A stretch of 64,000 bases of DNA from Bolinopsis microptera (taxonomy: Eukaryota; Ctenophora; Tentaculata; Lobata; Bolinopsidae). Positions 44,501 to 56,752 of this stretch are shown here, piece by piece (the first letter of the stretch is position 1; each line of letters starts with the position of its first letter). The notes under the pieces are model-generated. The model saw only the letters and a list, made by a program, of their open reading frames with translations. It was not told where the DNA came from and did not search any database. The position numbers and the translations under genes are program-made. The DNA lies in contig NC_087076.1 in NCBI RefSeq assembly GCF_026151205.1, positions 7,168,902 to 7,232,901 on the forward strand. The letters run 5' to 3'.

Positions 44501-47500
44501 CCCACGATGGTTGGGAGTAAATATGGGGTGATGGAAATTAGACCAATTACCTAATCAGAGTGGAGATAAGGAGGGCTTTTTACTATATAAATATTTATGA
44601 ATATAAATATTTGAAGATTACTCACCCTCCAGATCGTCAGGTTTGTCAATCTCCACTCCTCCGAATATAATAGAAACTTCAGCGTGCACTATCCCTTTAG
44701 TACTACTATAAGTGTACTGAAAGAGAGAGGGGATGTTAATTTCTCAGGTGATCACACTGTTACCTGGTTTGAGGTGCAGAATTACACTACAGGACCGCGT
44801 GCTGTGGTTACCCCACCCCTCTCTCCCCTGATATGTAATCATATTAACTCCCCCCTGCTGCAGACTAGAACCTACACACCGTCCTACACCAGTCAGCTCC
44901 CGCTAATTTGAAATCAGGCATTTAATTTGAGAGGTATCATGTAAGAAACACTGATCCGTGTTGATCAACGGTAGCCGTTCTGGCACCACCGCATTAGGAC
45001 ATGTGTAAAATTAAATCATTGGCATGTACAAGCATTCCATGAATATCTGCGTGATAATTACCTTAATATAGCTATTTCTTCACTACGGTACGAGGATGGA
45101 AAGAGAGGAGAAATCCCTGCTCATCAGCACGGTACGAGAACGGAAAGAAAAGAGAAATCTCATCTCTTTCATCACTTTAAAAACTTAAAATAGCTGTAGC
45201 AAGGCTGGTTCATGTGTTCATTATTCATTGTCACGGCGACATGTTGGCGACGATACGTGTTATTACAGACCCCTCAACCCTTATATTTAATGGAGTGGAA
45301 GCAAACACAGGGACGTAACTTGCGGTACATTTCAGTCAGAAACAAAGGATTTTCTTGGACATTTTAACATTTACATAATACGATAAAAAGGTGGTAAATG
45401 AATGATTTAACGCTATTTTAACGTACGGTGTTGGGATTACATTCGAGACTGTTCGAGTCAGTAAGGTGACCTCCAGTCGTTTGTTTATTTCCATCAATAT
45501 AGATATCACAACTATAGCCAATGTCATTGCGTCCCACACTCTCGGGCAGATGTCGTCCATGGACGCGAAACGACCTCCTGAAAAGGAACAGATGTTAGTT
45601 TGTGATGATGCTGGATGTTTGTATTATTTCAGTTTGGCGAGCAATCATTAGAGAAGTGGAGCAAGTGAGCAAGAGAATTTAGCACGTTGCGGTCTACGCT
45701 CACGGGGGAGTGTGATGTTTACATAAGATGGAGTCCACCAGAGTCGAGAACACCTAGAGCATGTCTAGGTGGTTTACTTAAACATTGTGGAATGTATGGT
45801 ATGTATAGCAAAAGCATCAGGGAATTACATGGAAATTTTCAATAGTGGAAATTTTGTTTCTGTGAAAAGCTAAAAGTATTTGAAGACTCACTGAACACCA
45901 GCAGGGATGAGTTTGTCCTCGTATTCCACGTACTCCAAGGTAGGACAGACATTAACACTGGTCACGTGGGTTCCCTTCATGCACATCTCACTCTGGTAGA
46001 TACAACCACCATCGTACGGGCACCATTTACAACCACTGTCTGGCACTCCTATCGCACTGCACTCTTTACAGGTGGTGATTATCTTACAGTCGAATATCAT
46101 GATTAGGTCTGGAGCGTGAACAAACGGTTCTATGTTGGAGCTAGCTTTGAGGGATAGCTGGACTGGCATGTTATCTGAGGAGATTAAGGGTTGAAGAGGA
46201 GTGAAATAGAAGTGGGAAAGTGAAACAAAAGTTGGTAATATCACAGATGATTATATTTAAAGGAGTCAAGATTCAAACGTTATCAAAATTAGAAAAATAA
46301 AACGGGGGGCTGACTCACGATCCATGTTGTTCTGGACAATAGGAGTGTTGCAAGTAACAACAGCAGTGCCATCCTCATTCTGGCGCACACTGGCGGGAGT
46401 GTTACCGTACTTCTCAAACACGCACTCGTACACCTCGTCCTGAGGCAGCTGAGCCTGGACGTTCAGAGTCACCTCTTCCTGCTGGTTAGCGGGAGCAGAA
46501 GTGGGGCTGACACTCGTTATTGTGATACATTGGTCGGGGGCTCCTCGCTTCCAGTGGATATCCTGACTAGAGTTATCACATTCGTCCTGGAAAATAGAAA
46601 CATTTGGTGGCACCAAGTTCTAGAACATTTTACGGTTCTCCTCTTTAATTTCAATTACAGTTATAGGAGACAGGGATCCTAACATATGTCCAGAGAGTAG
46701 TAATAATAACAGAGATGTACTCAGAAGAGGGTGGTGGAATGCTGGTGGAATGTGGTACGTGACTAACCTGAGTACTACAGCGGTTCTTGAGGACACACCA
46801 TCCACAGTAGGGGTTGTTAGACGAGATACAGGAGGAACAGTTATCATAGGTCTCACATTCCGCTACTGGAACCTTCACCAGCTGGTCGGTGGCCATGGCG
46901 TACACAAAGTCGTGTCCTTTACTGAGAGCAAGCTGTTCAACCGGGGTTGTGCGGATCTGGGCGTTTGAGAACATGGAAACGTCCTTATCACTTTCTAGTA
47001 ATATCTGAAATAGTTAACAAGTGGTTACTACTTGGAGCAGAGAGAGATAATGGTTGTCTCCAGTTACATTCTACTGCATAATCCGTGCATGGAAGGGACC
47101 CACTTGAAGAAACCAAAACCAAAACGGACCTCTCTGGTTAGTGGTTACACGTCATGACAGAAGGTCGGACCGAGCAAGCTGGACCATCACTGTGGGCAGA
47201 CACTTCGCACGGCTAATCCTGGGACATGATCTAACGCATAGTATTTAGCACACTTTTTATTCACGATCCTCTCTAGAATAGTGTTCATGTGGCCACTTGT
47301 TCCGCAGATCCAACATGTTTAATTGACCGAATCTGTTCGGTTTCATCCAATAAACTTATTGGAAATATTGGAAAAAAGCGTGCATAGCTACTTTTGCCCA
47401 TACATAACATATTATATGCCTAATAAATGAGTTCTGTACAGCATTATGCTGTGTAATTAATACACCTTGCTAGCCATTGAAGCGCTGCTTGACAAAATTC

Positions 47501-49467
47501 ATTAGAAGCTGAAGCTAGGACCTACCCCTTGCTGAGTGATCACATGAGCCTTGTGCCAAATGGTCACGTGACACGACTCAGCCAAAAGGTCACATGAGAT
47601 GATCTACAAATGGTTATCATCGGCCATTTTATCCGGTTATCATAAAAAATATCAGGTCATCCTAAAACCTGATACTCTTAAAGTGCACTGTTTAAAGAGT
47701 GAGGGGGGAAGTGGTTCATCACCTTCCCCAGAAAAGATACCCGGCTCTCTTTATCATTCGCAATTTCATGAGACCCACCAAATTACATTATGCGGGGTAG
47801 CCCGAGGGAGGAGGGAACCAGACGTCATGGCAACCGGGACACTGGGACAGCACCCTGACATTAACTAACACACACCACTCTGACATTAACTCTGACATTA
47901 ACATACTTGACCGTACCCAAACTTTACACGTAATATTCCCATGATGTTAGCAGACAATTAGTGCAATGTTTACAAACATCGGCCCGGAAAACAACCAAAC
48001 TGTTTTAAATATGCGAAGAAAATTAAGGTAGACAGATGTCTGCGGTTGAAAATAAAACCAGACAGAGAATACCTGAAATGTTAATAACCAAAAAGCAAAA
48101 TATCACAATTGTTGAAAGAAATAGCATTGAACGAAGTGGAGGCTTACCTTGAGTAGCTTCCCGTTCTTAGTCCCGATAAACGCTACAGAGTATTCCTCGT
48201 GAGAGTTAACAGCGAGTGAGAGCATCGTGTCCTCTTGGAGAATAAAAGCAGCAGTTTTGGTGATAGGATTATCCAGCTCAAGAGGAGAGTTTGACAGAAC
48301 GTTGCATTGATTGAAAGCCTTGGTTTGAGCATTGCACTTCGGTCGGTTGTTCTGACCGTCGAATGACAGACCTGAAAAACCTTTTCCATTCCAACAATCC
48401 CGCGTCTTGTTCTCGAAAGCAAGCTCGATTTCCTTGATGGTATAAATACAAATCGCACTGTCGCCGGTCGGTTCATGTTTACCTTCCTGAGCCTGGGCAA
48501 ACAAAGCAATTACAATATCACTCTGACTGATAATCTTAAGCTTAGTCGCCAGCTCGGAACCAGCTTTACCGATAGCCAGAGCTTGGAGCAGCTGGAAGTT
48601 GGTACCATCCTTCTTGCACTCCATCTGGGCCTCGGTGTAGCTGATCAACTTCCGGTTTCGGAAGTCCCCCTCGTCCGACTGGCAAATCCGTGTCAGCCGT
48701 GATTTATACACTCCGGAGCCCGGAGTGGTCGGTTTTATAGTGGAGAAGTACCGATACGAACCACTCGCAAAACCACCGTTGTATATCACGTGAGCATTCC
48801 GAGACCTAGACCGATATAGTGTCCGTTTGTTTTCCGATTCGGAGTTCTTGTACAACTTGAACATTTGCTCTGAATTGGTTTTATCGACCTTCCTGATGGC
48901 AATAGAGGGCAGGATTACAAGCGCAGAGTCCGGTTCAGCGAAGGAAGCTCCAACATACAGCACATTAGTGCCACTGGGGCCGGCTGCAATAAAACCGTAA
49001 GAAGCATTGTCGCCCTTGTTAGCGATAACCCAATGTCCCTGGGACGTGGGCCAACTGATCAACTCCTCGATATTCTGAAGATTTCTCATCTGACACGAGC
49101 CCTGATACACATTACCGCACACTATCAGTGCTGACTGATGTTGGTCTATGACCAGGATTTTGACAATATTGTTAGTCTGACTAAGTTCGGCTGACGGGTT
49201 CAAACAGTGCCCCGCGTTCAGTTTAGCCGTAGCTGGGATGCACTCCTCGTTGTCCATCTTAGGGCCTAACGAAACGTCGTGCATGAGGTCGAGGTTAGGG
49301 TTAAGCTGGCAGAGGAGGTTATCAGCTCCGAGGTAAACGTTGCCACTAACATCATCAACTACTATCTGACGGAGCATGGTGGCAGTCTGGGGCGAGAAGG
49401 TGTCGTAACAAGACATCAGAGACACGCACCATAGCAACAGAACGGCTCGCAGGTTCGTCTCATCCAT
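38588..49467 (-). CDS. Plexin (semaphorin receptor, A-like), 18 coding exons, complete
   Basis: Exons 49,467-48,148, 47,004-46,768, 46,586-46,319, 46,174-45,892, 45,577-45,427, 44,716-44,626, 44,403-44,173, 43,682-43,477, 43,316-42,615, 42,454-42,125, 41,953-41,767, 41,512-40,887, 40,674-40,414, 40,203-40,012, 39,892-39,636, 39,463-39,232, 38,946-38,824 and 38,692-38,588 keep frame throughout: 1,933 aa. Order: signal peptide (~1-20), sema domain (to ~480), three PSI modules (for example [15 protein letters not shown]), IPT domains, one membrane helix (~1,279-1,303), juxtamembrane coiled coil, split RasGAP-like domain with a Rho-binding domain between. The GAP arginines are present: FLRRTES (about 1,474-1,475) and IYLTRLL (about 1,721). 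Plexins bind semaphorins and switch off Rap/R-Ras to steer cells. The C-terminus ends SGTT, without the PDZ ligand of plexin-B. A strong acceptor (TTTTCTTCCAG) lies 5 bases before the ATG. Confidence 0.96.
39103..39222. repeat. GTGGAGT minisatellite in a plexin intron
   Basis: About 17 units of a 7-bp GTGGAGT motif with some variants, in the intron between the exons ending 39,232 and starting 38,946. It directly abuts the donor of the upstream exon. Confidence 0.9.
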
Positions 49468-51277
49468 CTTGCCTGGAAGAAAAGGGACCGTTAGAGGGGT
49501 GGATAGACAAAGAAAGGGTTTTGATTGGGTTGAGTGTTAGTTGCTACGTATAGAAGAGAAAAGGTAATTGTGGAAGGTGAACAGTATGTTCACTAAAAAA
49601 TCAACTACAGTTCAACAGGGGTGCAAAACGTTCGAAATTAACGTTTTCAGAAACAGCTTTAATACACCATCAGTATAAAATACTTATTTTTAGAATCATA
49701 CTAGTCGCTGTTGCGTAAACATGGAACACCCTCCCGACCATTAATGACGTCTATCACAGTGCTGGCAAGCACGAGCGGTGTCTTTATTGGGGGAATACTA
49801 TGTACCCCCTTTACTATTGTACCCCCTTTACTATTATAACTCCTTTACACCCCCTTTGGTACACGTTGGAAGGGCATGAGTTTTTCAGGCATTAAGACTC
49901 ATCGGAAGTCGTTCAGCAGATTTATTTTTTAGTTCAAAACATTCTAATTTGATGTCAAAGATGACAGAAATAAGAAATAGTTATGTTGAGATTTTGAAGA
50001 AATTTGCATAAAATTCGCGCCAGCACTGTTATACGAAATTCGGTAAAAAACCCGAAATCGCCATATTCAGGTGCCTTAAAAACCATGTTAAAATTGAGTT
50101 AGAGATCTGAAATTTTTCAGGGCGTCTAGACGTTGACCAAATCGACTGCAAAAAAAGTTTCAAGTTTCAGGAGCATCGGGAAATGGGTTTTCTAGAACCC
50201 CTGTTTTACGACAGATTGTCGTGATATATACATACATATATATATACATTCAGGGATAGACGCTTTGCCAGTCAATTATAGGCTATATTTAGGTGTCCGT
50301 AGATTCAGAAGCTTTAAAGATACAGCCATTTCGGACCACAGGTCTTGAAGATAATTGTTTAGACTTTAGTTTACATTATGTTAAAAAGTAATTCAACGTC
50401 ATCATCACCACTTGATGACGTCATCAAGTTAACCATTTTTAAAACTTGATTTTTCACAAAGTAATCATTTTTAAAATCAATTTTACGCCATTAAGGAGTA
50501 ATTTTATTCAAAATTTGAGTGCATATTGAAGTTAGATAATTGTTTAAGCATTCTGAAAATCTACCGGAAAGTTTTTCTAGCTTGCTCCTTCATAAAGATA
50601 TTCGCTATTGAAGTTAGTGCTTTTTTAAAGAATAATTTTATAAAAACGCTAATTTTACGTTCTAGTATTCTCTGGTGTTGCACCATCCCTTGGGTTGTGG
50701 AGCTCAATTTTGCTTCCTAAAGGTCTCAATTGTGTCATAGGCTAGTTTTAAAGTTGAAAATCGAAAAGTTGCACACGTGGGGCAACGCCCAAATTGATAG
50801 AAAATTGCTAAAATCACTGAATATTGCTGTTTTCACCAATTTCCGTCAACTTTGGAGCGCCGTTGTGATTACAGTTCTTCTTGAAATACTTTGAAACTTT
50901 TCATGCTTATCAAACTATATATAAAACACCATCATGCAAAAATTTACGGTGATTCAATATTGGATGCGCACGCAACTTCCGCTCAAGGTTTGCACGTGCG
51001 AAAGGTTAAAATTTTGCTCATTCGTGATTTTGAACAAATTCTGCTTTGCCACGACAGTTCAATGTCATTATATATGAATTTAATGCCAACTTGAATGAGT
51101 ATAAAGTGGCATATTCAGTCAGTGATCGACCGATATGCTTACCTAAACACAAGGAAATGTTTTTAAAGGAAAAATTTCGAAATCGTTGAAATCACCTCCT
51201 TATTAATATTAATGAAGTTATGAGTTTACATTTCGGCTTTGTAAAGTACCCTGACATTATAATCAAAAAGAGATGAT
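49468..51277. other. Upstream flank of plexin
   Basis: Starts with the plexin acceptor (ends at 49,473). The rest is AT-rich with short direct repeats (TACCCCCTTTACTATT near 49,803-49,845) and a TA-rich run near 50,225-50,250. No exon is recognised. Any 5' non-coding exon of plexin would be here or further right. Confidence 0.45.
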
Positions 51278-51637
51278 ATTTGACCAAAACCCATAATCAT
51301 GGGTAGAGTGGAGCGCTGCCAGTGTCTCTCTTTCCCAAACAAAAGGCAATGATATCAATTTGAATGACCGTTATCAAATGCAAAATTATACCGAGAATGA
51401 AATCGGTCGCTCGCTTTTCCCATTCATTTACAATTGAAATAGATTACATGTTATAAATCAAAACTTATTACAATTCGTAAGCCATGAATGAGTGGGAAAA
51501 GCGAGCGACCGATTTCATTCTCGGTATAATTTTGCATTTGATAACGGTCATTCAAATTGATATCATTGCCTTTTGTTTGGGAAAGAGAGACACTGGCAGC
51601 GCTCCACTCTACCCATGATTATGGGTTTTGGTCAAAT
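51278..51637. mobile_element. 360-bp near-perfect hairpin (fold-back MITE)
   Basis: Arms of ~155 bp (51,278-51,432 and 51,483-51,637) are almost exact reverse complements: TTTGACCAAAACCCATAATC at the left end, its complement at the right. The loop is about 50 bases. No open frame is supported. The near identity of the arms implies recent insertion or an active correction process. Target duplication is not obvious. Confidence 0.85.
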
Positions 51638-53631
51638 TGACTTAAGTTAAAAAGAGTTTGTCTATTCTTATCAATGTAATGAGAAGGATACTAAAATTTC
51701 TAGATTTGTGAGGTAACATTAAGCATGTTTAATTTCTAGATGATCTAATCGACCTCGCACTGACCGGAACTAGAAATGTTAAACGAGAGACAAAAATGAC
51801 TGATGACGTACCCATAACAAACACACAAACACACGAAATAACAAACTGTAAACAACCGAAAACTGAACCCACACAACAACCCGACCCAGAATATAGGTGT
51901 GACAAAAATATAAAAATATATAACGAAAAAAAATCAGTGCGGCTCTCCCTTCGAGTGTGCGCCACCCTTATCTCCAACTCATATGTGATTTAATACTTTG
52001 CCAGTAATACCCTAAAATACGTGTAACCCTCGGTAATTCGATAAAGGGTACGGATATAAGGAAACAGTGGTACGTAATCGAAGGAGCGTTTATCGTAGTA
52101 CCATGGTCACTGACAACTGTCTAGTTATCTTCATATGACCATTACTAATTACAGAAGATACCAATTTTTTACCAGCTAATTTCTCCTGACGAAAGCAGCA
52201 GAAGACTGACAACTACAACCGTTAAATTTGTGTTAAGTTTTGAAAGTAGCGGAAAAAGAAGCTGCCTTCTTCCCAGATAACCACGGTCCATGAAGCGTCA
52301 CAACATAATAACCACGGGACAGTGTAGAAATGAAAGCAACAAAAACACGGTGAAATGCACGGTTTATACTGAATATATATATATTGACCCTGCTTATATG
52401 TTATTAATATCACGGAGCGCGACCCCCTGGTGGCTGGAGAGTACGGAGACCATGTGACATGTCACGTGATATCATGGTATAGAGAGTGTGGAGAAAGAGA
52501 GCGCCCACAGCGGAGGTTTATCATTATTATATGCAGTCTGTTAAATGCTACTTCAGATGGATGGGAAAGAAGAGGTCCCCCACTGAGAATGAACTGTGGT
52601 GAGCTGGTTTAATGTAAACTGGACTGTTTCCAGGCTGGTTATTGGTCACGTGACTATGTTTAGCGGTTAGGGGGTCTGATTGAACTGATCACGTGATATC
52701 AACCTGTCCTGGTAACGCTACCAGTAACAGATCGTTCAGTCTGCTAGAGCAGGAGAAAAGTACAGGAGAAAAGTACAGGATGAAAGTACTGATGAAGTAC
52801 TGAAGTAGAACAAGCAGGTAAGATCTGTCAAAAATAGGCTGACGGAGCGTAAAGGATGCTCGATAACATTTACTGGTTAACTACACTAACAAGACTAGCG
52901 AGATATTTAAACCCTTTTAAAGAGATCTCCGAAGTTTTGACAGGATAGCTAGACGATCTAGCTGGACGTGAGGACAGATTGCAGCATGTCAGTAATCTTG
53001 GTCCGATCAGAGCGGTTCAAATTCTAACACTCAAACCAAGATTTTACAGCTTTTTTGGATTTGCGTGAACGTGTTTTTAGTGCTCAGATGGTGTGAGATT
53101 TTAAAAAGCGGTTCTTATATTTAGTAAACTCTACAGCTACACAAATAGCGGGTAGTGGTGTTAATTAACTGTAAAATAAAAAATAAACAAAATGAAAAAT
53201 GATAATTATAAAGTTTGTGCTCAGAAAATACTTAGTCCTAAGCAAATAATACAAAATTGATCGCCGTACTGTATTTCAAACTAATATCACTACTTCACAT
53301 TCTATACTTCACATAATTTGACACAATCTATGAGTAATATGGAAAATGTAGAAGATCTGTGGTGGAGAGGATGACGTTAAATGGAAAAGAAAAAAACGAA
53401 CGAGACCAAGATGACCGTATATTATTTTAAACGCTGAAGTTTTGAGAGGATAAAGGTTACGTAAACCACTCTGAACGTTCGTTGGCAGATAAGGAAGAAG
53501 ACAACGTTATAATCAAATCTGATAAGAGATAAGGTCGATAGGGGGCTATAAGCTTACAGACACAAACGACCAAATTCAAAGGGCTGAAGAAAATTGTATC
53601 GCAGAAAATAAATGAGAAAAATCAAATACTA
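51638..53631. other. Non-coding stretch, possible plus-strand 5' exon near 52,815
   Basis: No coding frame. At about 52,816 a GAACAAGCAG then GTAAGA forms a good plus-strand donor after a purine-rich tract with repeated AGTAC motifs, which could be a non-coding first exon of a gene transcribed rightwards. No partner exon is seen. Confidence 0.3.
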
Positions 53632-54837
53632 TAGTAAGGGGAAAAGTGGTCGATTTAAGGGTTCCGTTGGATTTAAATGTTCACAAGGATTTAGCAACGG
53701 AATATGGTAGTTAGAACCCCTACGAACATAATTAGACTTGTCACCAATTTTGTATCTCGACAGAAACACCACTTTTTACCACTTTTTACCACCTTTGTAC
53801 CACCTTTCTGGTTTGCCAAATATCTTTAGTTGTGAACGTCGTAGAAGGCTGGAAATTAACCTAGATTGTTTATCTTATCAAGGAGTAAAACTTTTAAAAG
53901 AAAAATTTTTACATCGGACAATCAGCTAATTGGATAATTACCAATTAGTTAATTACCAAAAAAAGTGAAAAATTTTTATTGGCTCAAGATGATTAAAATC
54001 GTTTGAAACACGGAGAAATGTAGTTTTTAGAAAAACTTCAAAACTTTTTCACTTACAAATTTTTTTCGAGACTTAAAAAATTTCGAAAATTTGAAAAAAA
54101 AATTTCCGCCAAAAGTGATCGAATTGCATGAAACGTGGATAAAAATGCTTTGCAGAAAAACTTCGAACCTTTTTAGATTGGGGAATACTAAAATCATCAA
54201 TATTTGAAGTTGGAGTTCAGTAAATCTCGGCATATTTTAGTAATTAGGAATAGCTTAGCGGAAAGGGCTGAACCTGAAAAACGTTAACCACACAATATTA
54301 GAGTTTCATAACTAATTACAATATAGCTTTATCAAATTCCACATAAAGAAACAGCACAAAAGGACCGTTTAAGATCGAACCGATTTTACCTGCTGTATAC
54401 TATCATTTTATTGATTTCAATGATCAAAAGTCAAAACCTCTCTGTACCGTCAATCTTGCCAATCTATACCAGGTATCTGAATGTACCGGACCTCTTCTTT
54501 GCCTCTATAATAATTAGACCCAGTTGTGCAAGAAATGCGATTTCTCACAGGGGCTTCTTTTAACTGTGCACCTTTTGTCACTCCCGCAAGAGGCCCGGTA
54601 TTATAGGGGGGTATAGGAAGTGTAAATATACCTTCCATCATCCACTGTGGCTTTTTTGTGTTGTGAATGCACATGCCGCTTCGTTTGCTATGCAAGATAC
54701 CTCGAATAACCCGCATATGTCATTGCCAGGGTCGGGATAGAGCTGGAGATAGCATTGAGAGGTTGCTAGAAATAACTAGACTTAGAATAAAGTCTAGCTA
54801 TCAGATTCTGATGAAAGGCTGTTAAGCTTAGGGGTGG

Positions 54838-55160
54838 GCGACAATTGACCCCCCGACAATTGACCCCCGACAATTGACCTCCGACAATTGACCCCCGGAA
54901 ATATAATTTAATACAATTAATCCTGACCCTGACCCTGACCCTGACCCTGACCCAGGACCCTAACCCTAACCCTAACCCTAACCCTAACCCTAACCCTGAC
55001 CCAGGACCCTGACCCTAACCCGATCAATTGACTCCAGTGTAATTACATGGGGGGTCAATTGTCGTACTAAGCCCTAGATTTTGCGACAATTGACGCCAGT
55101 GTAATTACATAGGGGTTCAATTGTCGGGGGGTCAATTGTTAGGGGGTCAATTGTAGCGGT
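54838..55160. repeat. CAATTGACCCC inverted repeats around telomere-like core
   Basis: Four GACAATTGACCCC units on the left (54,838-54,900) and several inverted GGGGTCAATTGTC units on the right (55,045-55,155) enclose the CCCTGA/CCCTAA run. A GTGTAATTACAT motif is duplicated in the right half. Confidence 0.85.
54920..55022. repeat. Interstitial telomere-like repeats (CCCTAA and CCCTGA)
   Basis: About five perfect CCCTGA units, then about six perfect CCCTAA units (54,959-54,997), then mixed units. CCCTAA is the complement of TTAGGG. It lies in the centre of the fold-back element. Confidence 0.9.
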
Positions 55161-56752
55161 ACAAAGCTCAGGACGGTGATCTTGATAGGTCAGATAGCTG
55201 TACCTGATTGGTTCCAGCCCACCGTGTCGCTTGGAATTAAGTTCTCACCCCACCTCTTCCAAAAATGCAGTTACCAGAGCAGGAATCTCTTCTTCCTCCT
55301 CTTCTTTCAACCCAAACACAATCAGGTTCCTGCTCTTCTCCTCTTCTGCAGCCACAATCTTATCTCCTTCTTCGGCGTTTTACTGTTGCAGACTGTATCA
55401 CTTGCACTGTTCTTTTGCAGTACTCCTGCACTGTTGCACTGTAGCTCTGTGTCCCTGACTCCACCGTGGTTTGCACTGCCCCTAAACTGCAATCTTAAGT
55501 AACTTTAGTTCCGGCACTCTTTGGCCATTAAAATAACCAACTCCAATGAAACCCCGTGTAGCTACGTTCTGCTACCTCCATGCTAGCACCACCCAGCTAC
55601 CACCAGTTTATTCTAAGTCTAGCTATTTCTAGCAACCTCTCAATGCTATCTCCAGCTCTGTCCCGACCCTGGCAATGACATATGCGGGTTATTCGAGGTA
55701 TCTTGCATAGCAAACGAAGCGGCATGTGCATTCACAACACAAAAAAGCCACAGTGGATGATGGAAGGTATATTTACACTTCCTATACCCCCCTATAATAC
55801 CGGGCCTCTTGCGAGAGTGACAAAAGGTGCACAGTTAAAAGAAGCCCCTGTGAGAAATCGCATTTCTTGCACAACTGGGTCTAATTGTTATAGAGGCAAA
55901 GAAGAGGTCCGGTACATTCAGATACCCGGTATAGATTGGCAAGATTGACGGTACAGAGAAGTTTTGATCATTGAAATCAATAAAATGATAGTATACAGCA
56001 GGTAAAATTGGTTCGATCTTAAACGGTCCTTTTGTGCTGTTTCTTTATGTGGAATTTGATAAAGCTGTATTGTAATTAGTTATGAAACTCTAATATTGTG
56101 TGGTTAACGTTTTTCAGGTTCAGCCCTTTCCGCTAAGCTATTCCTAATTACTAAAATATGCCGAGATTTACTGAACTCCAACTTCAAATATTGATGATTT
56201 TAGTATTCCCCAATCTAAAAAGGTTCGAAGTTTTTCTGCAAAGCATTTTTATCCACGTTTCATGCAATTTTATCACTTTTGGCGGAAATTTTTTTTTCTT
56301 CAAATTTTCGAAATTTTTTCAGTCTCGAAAAAAATTTGTAAGTGAAAAAGTTTTGAAGTTTTTCTAAAAACTACATTTCTCCGTGTTTCAAACGATTTTA
56401 ATCATTTTGAGCCAATAAAAATTTTTCACTTTTTTTGGTAATTAACTAATTGGTAATTATCCAATTAGCTGATTGTCCGATGTAAAAATTTTTCTTTTAA
56501 AAGTTTTACTCCTTGATAAGATAAACATTCTAGGTTAATTTCCAGCCTTCTACGACGTTCACAACTAAAGATATTTGGCAAACCAGAAAGGTGGTACAAA
56601 GGTGGTAAAAAGTGGTAAAAAGTGGTGTTTCTGTCGAGATACAAAATTGGTGACAAGTCTAATTATGTTCGTAGGGGTTCTAACTACCATATTCCGTTGC
56701 TAAATCCTTGTGAACATGTAAATCCAACGGAATGCCACTTTTCCCCTTACTA

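Larger units (their letters stand above)
53632..56752. mobile_element. Large fold-back element with ~1.15-kb inverted arms
   Basis: Left arm 53,632-54,791 and right arm 55,607-56,752 are near-identical inverted copies, both ending TAGTAAGGGGAAAAGTGG at the outside. The two arms carry mirror-image 88-codon frames (54,716-54,450 minus, 55,682-55,948 plus) that differ by two residues; these are repeats of element sequence, not host genes. The arms resemble the interior of the older element at 5.4-7.4 kb. The ~800-bp centre has CAATTGACCCC repeats and CCCTAA runs. No transposase is recognised, so it is non-autonomous. A foldback-type or satellite-bearing DNA transposon is the best reading. Confidence 0.85.

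Noticed and set aside
54959-54997. Chromosome end
   Set aside because: The telomere-like run is short, lies in the middle of a transposon-like element and is flanked by non-telomeric DNA on both sides.
54450-55948. Two almost identical 88-codon frames in opposite orientation
   Set aside because: They are mirror copies within the fold-back arms and have no recognisable domain; treated as element sequence.
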